The translations under genes and the position numbers were made by a program. This document shows positions 1 through 8,349 of a stretch of 64,000 nt of DNA, one piece after another (the first letter of the stretch is position 1; the number at the start of each line of letters is the position of its first letter). Where the stretch lies: positions 22,940,001 to 23,004,000 of the forward strand of contig CM034546.1 of the NCBI GenBank assembly GCA_020055645.1, written 5' to 3'. The stretch is from Tomocerus qinae. Lineage: Eukaryota; Arthropoda; Collembola; Entomobryomorpha; Tomoceridae. Below the pieces are notes generated by a model, which had not been told where the DNA came from, made no database searches, and saw only the letters and a program-made list of their open reading frames with translations.

Positions 1-179
1 TATCTTTCAATCTTTTTGTTTTCCCGGTATATTGAGAAAAGTTACTTTGACACCAACTATAGAAGGAATTGAAGTAAGATTGGTATGTAGACAATACTAA
101 AAGCGATTACGTCAAAATTGAATAGAAAATGCTTTTGCAATTTAACAAACTTTCGGTTCCACCTTGACAATGGAAGAAA

Positions 180-420
180 ATTGGACTTGTGCACTTTATT
201 AGCCCCGCAGACATAATTGGCATTTGTTAAAGAGGGCGTAGAATTATTAAAACGTAAAAGTTATTCAAAAATCCTCGAAACCAATCTCATTTTTCCGAGT
301 TGGAGGAGGCATTGGGCCCCCTCACCTACCTTTTAAACACGTACCTTGTTTGGCGAAGCAAACACGTAACATTGTAGCAGCTTTATATTTAGTTTTTACT
401 GTTAAAAATGGTGTTGACAA
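180..420 (+). repeat. dispersed repeat R1, copy 1
   Basis: This stretch is similar to 28960-29170: both contain an AAAACGTAAAAGT block, a GGAGGAGGCAT block, a CTTGTTTGGCGA block, AAACACGTAAC and AGCAGCTTTATAT in the same order and orientation. No coding potential or terminal structure is evident, so the repeat class is unknown. Confidence 0.6.
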
Positions 421-439
421 AAAAGTGTTGTCAAAAAGG

Positions 440-660
440 TGTTGACAATCGACCTTGTCGCAGTTTCTAATTTGGTGGGCGAGAGGTAGGAGTTGTTCAT
501 TGAATTAGTAGGGTATTCTGTGTTGATAACTTTTTAAACAGAAGAGTTACTTACCATGGGTTAAAAAGTTATCAGCACTTTCTTCAGAATTCTCTACTAA
601 ATCAATGTATAATTCCTACCTGCGGCCCACCAAACGAGAAACCGCAAAAAGGTCAATTAT
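440..660. repeat. inverted-repeat (MITE-like) element
   Basis: The left arm (about 445-535) and right arm (about 560-655) are reverse complements with mismatches. Both carry GCRGTTTCT, TTTGGTGGGC, AGGTAGGA and TGATAACTTTTTAA. No convincing target-site duplication was found, so the exact ends and superfamily are open. The short open frame starting at 605 lies inside the right arm and is not a gene. Confidence 0.6.
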
Positions 661-2275
661 GGGTTCTTTCATTTATATGCAGTGCGCCACCAAAATTCTA
701 CATTACACATTACTATTATTTGTATACAAAGTAAGAAGTTCACCTCTCACTTATTCGACAATTATCAACTTTAACCGTGGCGGTATCAGGTCATATGTGG
801 TGGAGATGCGCGAGTTACTACATAAATAAATTTTAAAAAAATTATTAATCACAACACTTACATTATGGATAAAAATCATTCTTCATAAAGTCATTCTGTT
901 TACATTATTATAGTTCTTGTTCCAGTCTAGTTTTCATTCTTGTTCGATATTTATTTCATCACTTTACTATGTGTCTTCCTATTAGCCCACCATACTTATT
1001 GTAATAGTTACCATTATTATTACACTTATTTCCAGCTACAATTCCAGGTATTTAGAATTTCTTGTGTCTTAAAGACTATTATCAAAAATCAGATGAAAAA
1101 AAGTATGCTGCTTAAAAGGGACAAATAATAAAAAGTGGGTGGCTTTACAGGTGAACGTCAGCTCCCCACAACAAAAAAAACTATAAAATTTAGCAAAATG
1201 TGCCAGTGATCACGGAATAAATCTGTAATATGCTGAAAATTACAATTTGTTGACAATGATGCTACAAAAGAATTGAAAGGATCACAACTCCTTGTTTTAG
1301 CGAAACATGAAAGGAATGAAAATTGGTAATGTGTGGTTAGTTATCTGTGATCATACTATAATGTTATACATCACACAACCATATTTTATAACAACCAGTC
1401 CGCTACCAAGGAAATATGAAAATCCTGGCATTATTATTTTACAGTTATTGGTTGAACTATTTTATTATCATTTTGTGATAGCGGATAGGTTAATTATAAA
1501 TTTAATAATTATCATTATTATCATTGAGAGTAAAGGTGGTTATTGTTGGGAATAAAGTTAGCTGAGGGGACTTGACATGACATACTGTTAACTTCAACTA
1601 ACGTGATGGTCATGTCAGGTTAACATAAAATAACGTGACTTTTGCCTACAAGACATTTACTGTTAAAAATTACATATTATTACAGGTGCCTTATTTATTG
1701 TTAAAATTTAACATTAAGTAGATGACTTTAAACCACTTTGACTAGATTTCTAAGTGTGAATCGTTTAAGCAAAATGCTGTAAAATAAGTCTATGAGTAAC
1801 TAGGTAGAATATTATAAATCCCACATAATAACAATAAAACCCGAAGGAGAAAGCCATCATATGGGAAGTACTCGATCTAACACATACTACATCTATCACA
1901 ACAGGACAAAAAAGGGGAACGAAAGCAAATTGCATTGAACCTAAAACCACACGGACTATGCGGATTCCAGTAAAGCAGGGTAAAAGCAGGTAGTATTTAT
2001 TTTTCGGTCTCAATTATGACAGTCCTCTACCCATGATATAAAACTGGAAAGTGCTGTTAAGGTGGGCCTCTATAAATTATGTTAAGATCGAAAATGTGCA
2101 ATTTTTACCTACAGTTCCCATTTCTTACAACAAAAAATAAAAACCCTTGCAAAAGAAATTGTCATAAACTATACACAAATTTTGACATTATTATATTTAG
2201 GATTATATAAGTTATATAACTATTTATGTTAGACTAAAAAATTATAATAATACAGACTCAAAAAATGGCTAAATA
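661..2275. other. no gene recognised
   Basis: AT-rich DNA with only short unconserved open frames. No splice-consistent exon, RNA gene or repeat was recognised. Confidence 0.5.
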
Positions 2276-2279
2276 ATCG

Positions 2280-2361
2280 TATCGTATTTATTACAATATA
2301 TATATTTATATAAATAATATATTAAAAATAAATATATATATATTCATATATATATATATAT

Positions 2362-2417
<56 letters not shown>

Positions 2418-2475
2418 TTATATATAAAGGTATATAAACATGTATATATATATATATTATATATATATATTATTT
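2280..2475. repeat. (TA)n microsatellite at the mitochondrial junction
   Basis: Almost pure TA dinucleotides, densest at 2335-2415. It lies where a mitochondrial AT-rich control region should precede rrnS, so it can be part of that region. It is also exactly the kind of low-complexity tract through which assemblers mis-join contigs. Confidence 0.85.
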
Positions 2476-2483
2476 TTCTTTTT

Positions 2484-2546
2484 TTCCAAATATCAACTTT
2501 TTTTAATTAATTAAAAAAAAAAATTAAAAAAAGTTGATATTTGGAA
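2484..2546. promoter_or_regulatory. control-region-like perfect hairpin
   Basis: A perfect 25-bp stem pairs 2484-2508 with 2522-2546 around a 13-nt A-rich loop. The stem begins TTCCAAATATCAAC. Its position just upstream of the 5' end of rrnS matches the AT-rich control region of arthropod mitochondrial DNA, where conserved stem-loops are linked to replication origin function. That role here is inferred from position. Confidence 0.55.
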
Positions 2547-2589
2547 GGAATTTAATTTTGTAAAGAAAAGTTTGATTCTAGCTTATAGA

Positions 2590-3279
2590 TTAATATATTA
2601 AATTAAATACATATATTGGGGGGTAGTATTTAAAATTATATAACTTTAGGTATAAAATTTTATAGATGACAAGATTAATTTGTGCCAGCATCTGCGGTTA
2701 CACAAATTGTTAGTTTAATTTCTTTTTATTATTAAAAAATATATTTTTTTTAATTATTTATTTAATTTATTTTAATTAAGTGAAATTATTAATTTATTTA
2801 TTTTAATAAAAATTTTATTTTTAAAAAGATTAATTAATAGACTAGGATTAGATACCCTATTATTTGATTTAATTAACTAAAATTTAAAGTATTAATTTTA
2901 ATATTGAAACTTAAAGAATTTGGCGGTGATTTACTCTTTTTAGAGGAATCTGCTCATTAATCGATAGTCCACGGTTTCCTTACTTTTTTTAACTTTATAT
3001 ATCGTTGTTTTAAAAATTAATTAGTTAATTAATTTAAATAATTTTATTGATTTAATAACAAATCAAGGTATAGGATATAAAAAAGTTGAAGTGGGTTACA
3101 TTATTTTAATAAAATAGTTTTTTGTATAAATAATACTTAAATAAAATGGATTTATTAGTAATTTTATTATCATGTTTTTTTGAAATAAGTTCTAAATCAT
3201 GTACATATCGCCCGTCACTCTCTTTATGAAAAGAGAAAAGTCGTAACAAAGTAGATTTTTTGGAAAAAGAATCTAGAAG
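2590..3279 (+). rRNA. rrnS: mitochondrial small-subunit (12S) rRNA
   Basis: Signature blocks of mitochondrial 12S rRNA appear in order: GTGCCAGCATCTGCGGTTA near 2681, AGGATTAGATACCCTATTAT near 2845, a TTTGGCGGTG block near 2919 and the 3' decoding region TCGTAACAAAGTAGA near 3241. The 5' end is approximate because the upstream control region is equally AT-rich; the 3' end is set by the adjoining trnV. The copy looks full length with no large deletion. Its sequence is well preserved, which argues for a recent nuclear transfer or for true mitochondrial DNA in the scaffold. Confidence 0.9.
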
Positions 3280-3347
3280 CGAAATAGAGCTTGAAGGTTA
3301 AGCTGTTCATTTACATTGAATTTATTGTTTTCGTAAAACATATTTTG
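3280..3347 (+). tRNA. trnV: mitochondrial tRNA-Val (UAC)
   Basis: It lies between rrnS and rrnL as in the ancestral pancrustacean order. The acceptor arms CGAAATA and TATTTTG pair, apart from one G-T. The anticodon arm is TTCA / TGAA around the loop TTTACAT (anticodon TAC). Length is 68 nt. Confidence 0.8.
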
Positions 3348-4553
3348 ATTTATAAAATTTATAATTTATATATATATATTGAAATTGAAAATTTATTATT
3401 AAAAAGAATCATTTAATTAATTGTCACAGTAATGAAATTTGTTTATTTTTATTTATTATATAACAAATTACCTTTTGTATAAATGTTTTTATAAATTTGA
3501 TTATATAATTTTTTCTCGAATTATTAAGATTTAATTTATTAAATGTTAATTGTGTTAAATCATAATAATAATTTTAAGTTAGTTCCTATAAGGAATTCAT
3601 TTATTATATATCTGGTTAATAAATAATTAAATTTATTTTAAGTAAGTTTTTGTACTATTAAAAATTTAATTTTTTTTTAAAATTACTTATTAATTTATAA
3701 AGGGATTATCTTTTATAATTTTATACTTAGTAAATTTATATATTATTTAAAAAATTTAATTGTAGGCTTAAAAACAGCTTTTTTTGATAAAATAAGTTAT
3801 ATTTTATAATTATTTAGTTTTTATTTATTTATATTTCTATAAAATTATTTTATTAAATTTATTAAGTTAATTTAATAATTAATTAAAAAATTAGTATATG
3901 GTTTATTATTAAAAAATATTTGATTTATTTAAAATTTTAATTAGAACTCGGCAATAGAAATTTCAAATGTTTAACAAAAACATTTCTTTTAGATTTTTTT
4001 AAAAGTAAAGTCTGCCCACTGTTTTTAATAAAGGGCCGCGGTATTTTGACCGTGCAAAGGTAGCATAATCATTAGTCTCTTAATTGGGGAATGGAATGAA
4101 TGGCTTAATGATTTTTTCTTTTATTTATAATATTTTTAAAATTTTGATTTTAAGTGAAAATACTTAAATTTTTTAGTAAGACGTTAAGACCCTATAGAAT
4201 TTTATTTCTTTATTTTATTTAAATAAACTTAGAAGTTTAAATGGGGCATTTATTGAATATATGTAATTTCTATAAAATATATTAAAAATATCTTTATTTT
4301 TAGATTATTAAAAAATTACCTTAGGGATAACAGCGTAATAATTTTTGAGAGTTCATATCGACAAAATAGTTTGCGACCTCGATGTTGAATTAAAATGCCT
4401 CTATAAAGCAGCTTTTTATAAAAGGTAGTCTGTTCGACTATAAAATTTTTACATGATTTGAGTTCAGACCGGTGTAAGCCAGGTTAGTTTCTATCTTTTA
4501 ATTATATATTATTAATTTAGTACGAAAGGATTAATTAATTTTATTTTTTTTAA
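3348..4553 (+). rRNA. rrnL: mitochondrial large-subunit (16S) rRNA
   Basis: Conserved 16S blocks appear in order: GGGCCGCGGTATTTTGACC near 4033, GCAAAGGTAGCATAATCA near 4055, AAGACCCTATAGA near 4187, TTAGGGATAACAGCGTAAT near 4321, GAGTTCAGACCGGTGTAAGC near 4460 and TAGTACGAAAGGA near 4519. The two flanking tRNAs set the ends. The length of about 1.2 kb is usual for arthropods. This is the ribosomal RNA of the mitochondrial large subunit; in a nuclear copy it would be a non-functional relic. Confidence 0.92.
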
Positions 4554-4621
4554 ATTAATTTGGCAGAATAAGTGCCTTAAGTTTAGAACTTAATAATAAA
4601 ATTTAAATAATTTTAATTAAT
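4554..4621 (+). tRNA. trnL1: mitochondrial tRNA-Leu (UAG, CUN codons)
   Basis: The acceptor arms ATTAATT and AATTAAT pair perfectly. The TGGCAG motif after the acceptor and the anticodon loop TTTAGAA (anticodon TAG) within AAG...CTT are typical. It joins the end of rrnL directly to nad1, the ancestral arthropod arrangement (different from the insect-derived position of trnL2). Confidence 0.88.
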
Positions 4622-5570
4622 ATATTTAAAGAATATATTATTTATGTTATTAGTTTAGTTTCTTACATTCTTTTACTAGTAGGTGTATTAGTTAGAGTTG
4701 CTTTTATTGTATTATTGGAGCGTAAAGTTTTAGGTTACATTCAAGTGCGGAAAGGTCCCAATAAGGTTGGTTATTTAGGTATTTTACAGTCTTTTGGTGA
4801 TGCTATCAAACTTTTTGTTAAAGAGCAGATAATTCCTTTAAACTCTAATATATATATTTATTATATGTCTCCTGTCTTTTCTTTGTTTATTATAATAGTA
4901 ATTTGGGTGGTTATGCCTTATGGTTCAATGTTGTTTAATTTTAATTTAGGAGGAATTTTTTTTTTGTTGTACTAGGTTTGGTATTTATACCTTAATGGGA
5001 AGAGGATGGTCGTCAAATTCTAATTATGCTATATTAGGTGCAATACGGGGGTTGCTCAAACTATTTCATATGAAGTGAGAATGGCTTTAATTTTTCTAAG
5101 TCTAATTTTTTGGTTGGGTCTTTTAATTTAAATGTTTTTAATTTAAACCAAGATCTAATTTGATTTTTGTTTTTTTATCCTTTATATTTTTGTTGGTTGA
5201 CTTCTAGATTGGCAGAAACAAATCGTACTTCTTTTGATTTTTCTGAGGGGGAGTCTGAATTAGTCTCTGGCTTTAATATTGAGTATGGAAGAGGTGGATT
5301 TGCTTTATTGTTTTTATCTGAATACGGAAGAATTATTTTTATAAGATATTTAATAACTTTATTATTTTTTGGAGGGCTAGAATTTAATACTTTTTTTTTA
5401 TTTAATTTAAAGTCAATTTTTTTTGTTTTTTATTTATTTGAGTACGAGGGACATTACCTCGTTATCGTTATGATAAACTTATGTATTTAGCTTGAAAAAT
5501 TTTTCTTCCTGTTTCTTTAAATATAATATTTTTTTATTCCTTATTGAAATTATTTATTTTAGTAGTTTAG
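4622..5570 (+). pseudogene. nad1: mitochondrial NADH dehydrogenase subunit 1, frameshifted
   Basis: ND1 is a membrane subunit of respiratory complex I. The reading starts at ATA directly after trnL1 ([11 protein letters not shown]...) and ends at TAG at 5568-5570. Recognisable ND1 blocks are [20 protein letters not shown] near 4715, the AQTISYEV block near 5052, [20 protein letters not shown] near 5205 with AGA read as Ser, and [18 protein letters not shown] near 5448. The span of 949 nt is not a multiple of three and the frame breaks several times. The clearest breaks are at homopolymers: a T run near 4956-4965 and a G run near 5047. The clustering of indels at homopolymers fits sequencing error as well as nuclear decay. 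Confidence 0.88.
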
Positions 5571-5633
5571 TTTGAGGGGGAAAGAGGTGGGTTAATTTTT
5601 AAATAAAAAGATTTTGGGGGAAGTCTTTAATAA

Positions 5634-5703
5634 AATTATTAAGAGAATTAAACTCTTTTTGAATACTTTCAAGGTATTTACTTAAACATTCAGTCAAATA
5701 ATT
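5634..5703 (-). tRNA. trnS2: mitochondrial tRNA-Ser (UGA, UCN codons)
   Basis: On the minus strand, the acceptor arms AATTATT and AATAATT pair perfectly. The anticodon arm AATAC / GTATT holds the loop CTTGAAA (anticodon TGA). The T arm is AAGAG / CTCTT. It sits between nad1 and cob on the cob strand, as in the ancestral order. Length is 70 nt. Confidence 0.85.
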
Positions 5704-5717
5704 ATTTTTTAATTATA

Positions 5718-6872
5718 TTATCTCCAGCAATATCATTTTGTTAATATAGGATTAGTTAGATAAAATAAAAAGTATAGAACAGTTAAAATTTGTCCTGTTA
5801 AAATATATGGTTCTTCCACTGGTCGTGCCCCAATTCATTATAGTAGAATTACTCAATTAATAAATAATCAAAAATTGATTTGATTTAATTGGAGTAAAAT
5901 TGTATACCTTGAATTTTTTTCTTTTTTTGTGTAAATGGCATAATGATTAAAATAGCAATAGATAGGACTAGTGAAATAACTCCACCAAGTTTATTTGGAA
6001 TAGAGCGGAGGATGGCGTAAGCAAATAAAAAATATCATTCTGGCTGAATATGGACTGGGGTAACTAATGGATTAGCTGGAATAAAGTTTTCTACATCATC
6101 CTAATAGGTTAGGGGCTAATAGCACAATTACTCTTAGTATAGTTAGCGTGACAAAATAACCGAATATATCTTTTAATGAAAAAATATGGGTGAAAATAAA
6201 TTTTATCTGGGTTAGAGTTTAACCCTAGGGGGTTATTTTGATGCCTGTTTGATGGAAGAAATAACAAGTGAATTATTACTAGGGGCTCTAAGAATAAATG
6301 GTAGCAAGAAATGAATTGAAAAAAATCGTGTTAGAGTAGCGTTATCAACAGCGAATCCTCCTCACACCCATTGAACTAAAATTGTACCCGGCAGTAAGGA
6401 ATGGCAGGAAAAGTAGATTTGTAATCTGACTGTTGCCCCTCAGAAAAGATATTTGTCCTCAGGGTAGTACATATCCCATAAAGGCAGTTGCTATCACTAC
6501 AAATAGGATAATCACCCCTATTAAATCAAGTTTCTTGAAGGTAAAATGAATAATAATAAATTCCCCGCCCAATGTGTAAGTATATAAGCAAATAAAAAAT
6601 AATGATGCTCCGTTAGCGTGAATATAACGAATTAATCAGCCATAATTTACATCCTCGTCTTAATATGAATAATTCTATTGAATGCAATAGGAGATGTCTC
6701 TTGTATAATGTATAGCTAAAAATAGTCCTGTTAAAATTTGAATAATTAAACATAAAGCCTAAGAGAGACCCAAAAGTTTCATCATGCTGGAAAATATTAA
6801 TTGGGGCTGGTAGTCTCACTAAAGACCTATTAATAATTTTAATTACTGGATGTTTTTTTTTAAATTTGTCAT
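5718..6872 (-). pseudogene. cob: mitochondrial cytochrome b, frameshifted
   Basis: Cytochrome b carries the two b-type haems of complex III. On the minus strand the start region reads MTNLKKKHPVIKIINRSL then LPAPINI, followed by a remnant of the ISAWWNFGSLLG block near 6775. The C-terminal part reads [18 protein letters not shown] then [18 protein letters not shown] and LTKWYCW, ending at TAA (5718-5720). The span of 1155 nt matches the usual length of about 1140. The frame is broken many times, for example by a 9-base A run just after the start and extra bases in the WWNF block. Gene order and coordinates are secure; an intact product cannot be read. Confidence 0.87.
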
Positions 6873-7355
6873 TACTTTTAGCTCGAAGAGGTCCTTTTAA
6901 CAGTGAAGTTATTTTAACCACCACCACCAAAGTAAAAATTAAATAAAAGTATAGTATATAGGGTTAATTCTATAAGATTGTTTGAGTAAATTTTAAAAAT
7001 TATTTCTGTAAACTCTATTTTATTAATTTTATTAATTTGTGTATTAAATATTATAAAAAAAATACAAAAAATTAAAAAATAAGATGAATAATTGAAAAGT
7101 TGATTGATTAACTAGAACATAAAATTTTTCATTAGATGCAAGTCTTGTAATATAAATAAATAAAATCTATAAAAATTCCACCCAGGAGAAATAAGAAATA
7201 AAATAAAAAGAAAATCATTTCATATTGATTATTATTCATAAAATAATACATATAATTAATGTTTGTCTAATAATTACAATTATTATAGATACAGGATGGG
7301 AAGAAAAAAAAATAAAGTTCTTAGCATTGTTGAAAAAAAAGATTGTTATTTTTAT
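6870..7355 (-). pseudogene. nad6: mitochondrial NADH dehydrogenase subunit 6, frameshifted
   Basis: ND6 is a small hydrophobic complex I subunit. On the minus strand it starts about at ATA (7355), next to trnP. A family-like FLFLLGG block lies around 7185, and the sequence ITSLASNEKF can be recovered in another frame near 7140, showing an indel. The C-terminus reads VKITSLLKGPLRAKSN, the usual ND6 ending, and runs into the start of cob. One minus-strand open frame (6613-6930) joins the ND6 tail to the cob start and is an artefact of these shifts. Confidence 0.8.
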
Positions 7356-7359
7356 TTCA

Positions 7360-7430
7360 TCAGAAAGTAGCGTTTAAGCTTGTTTCTTGAAAATTAAAGT
7401 TTTGGGAATTTTGATAATGTTAATCTTTGA
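7360..7430 (+). tRNA. trnP: mitochondrial tRNA-Pro (UGG), degenerate
   Basis: The anticodon loop TTTGGGA (anticodon TGG) sits in the stem AAAGT / ATTTT. The 5' acceptor TCAGAAA pairs only partly with a 3' TTTGA; two bases appear lost from the expected TTTCTGA. Position between nad6 and trnT matches the ancestral order. The 3' third overlaps trnT on the other strand by about 23 nt, which suggests a deletion. Confidence 0.65.
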
Positions 7431-7468
7431 TTTACAAGACCAATATTTTTTTTAAAAACTATAAAAAC
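7408..7468 (-). tRNA. trnT: mitochondrial tRNA-Thr (UGU)
   Basis: On the minus strand the sequence begins GTTTTTATAG. The anticodon arm TTGGT / ATCAA holds the loop CTTGTAA (anticodon TGT). The 3' acceptor is imperfect and shares bases with trnP on the plus strand. Adjacent to nad4L as expected. Confidence 0.68.
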
Positions 7469-7754
7469 TTATTTTAATGAAGCGTTATCTTATATTTATT
7501 TACTTTTTTGTGGGATATGAATTTTTTGTTCTAAGCGTGAGCATTTTTTGTCCACTTTATTAAGGCTTGAGTTTATAGTTTTAGGAATTTTTTTTTTTTT
7601 TTTTTTTTTTTGTTTATGGTTGTCTTTTAGGTTATATTCATTGGTATATCTTACTTTAGCTGCTTGTGAGGGGGCTTTAGGTTTATCTGTTTTAGTATTA
7701 ATAAGACGAACCCATGGTGGAGATTATTTTAAAAAAATTTTAATAGTTTGATAA
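7469..7754 (+). CDS. nad4L: mitochondrial NADH dehydrogenase subunit 4L
   Basis: ND4L is the smallest mitochondrially coded complex I subunit. In the mitochondrial code, KREHFLSTLLSLEFIVLG is followed by a Phe run coded by a long T homopolymer (7588-7610), then YLTLAACEGALGLSVLVLI and RTHGGDYFKKILIVW, and TAA at 7752-7754. EGALGLS and RTHG are ND4L hallmarks. The reading stays open from about 7478 onward. The start codon is unclear because no ATN triplet is in frame directly after trnT, so the 5' end is approximate. The T run is the likeliest place for a length error. Confidence 0.82.
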
Positions 7755-7758
7755 ATTA

Positions 7759-7831
7759 ATGATAAAAATTTTTTTTTTACTTTTTCTATATATTATTTAC
7801 TGAATAAAAAGTCTTTTCATTTTGGCTATAG
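7759..7831 (+). CDS. nad4: mitochondrial NADH dehydrogenase subunit 4, 5' end only
   Basis: Starts at ATG four bases after the nad4L stop (MIKIFFLLFLYIIYW...), as expected for the usual nad4L-nad4 pair, and is cut off by the run of N at 7832. Only about 24 codons are present. Confidence 0.65.
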
Positions 7832-7931
7832 NNNNNNNNNNNNNNNNNNNNNNNNNNNNNNNNNNNNNNNNNNNNNNNNNNNNNNNNNNNNNNNNNNNNN
7901 NNNNNNNNNNNNNNNNNNNNNNNNNNNNNNN
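7832..7931. other. assembly gap of exactly 100 N
   Basis: A block of exactly 100 N, a usual placeholder for a scaffold gap of unknown size. Mitochondrial nad4 lies to its left and SDR-cluster DNA to its right, so the right mitochondrial-nuclear junction is not sequenced. Confidence 0.98.
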
Positions 7932-8349
7932 AACACCAAATGAGTATGCAATTGTAGCTGGACATTGAGAAATCAGGATTGCAAAAACAAATGTGTTGTT
8001 TCTTGTCCTTTGAATAAAATCACAGTTCAAAATTAACGATAAATTGATCACCTTTTACCCGACATCCCCCAATAAGTTGTCTTTGTGTTCAAAATGGTTC
8101 TATTTAATGTCTACTATATTATTCAAATAATTTTGCACATCAATGTGTTTTTGAGATTATTTAATACATAAACAAACCAACATTTCTCAATTCAAGCGTT
8201 TTATACTTAGTCGTATTTCTCAATAATAAATTTAGATAAATACATTACAAACAATCTCAAATTATACCTATAATTTTAATCTTGGGTAATACACAAAATA
8301 CAATGTTTAGAAACATAATGTTAATGTGGCTCAAGAGCATTTTAACTTT

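Noticed and set aside
4715-5490. Two separate nuclear genes from the open frames at 4715-4975 and 5167-5490
   Set aside because: Both are parts of a single frameshifted nad1 that only read through in the standard code by chance.
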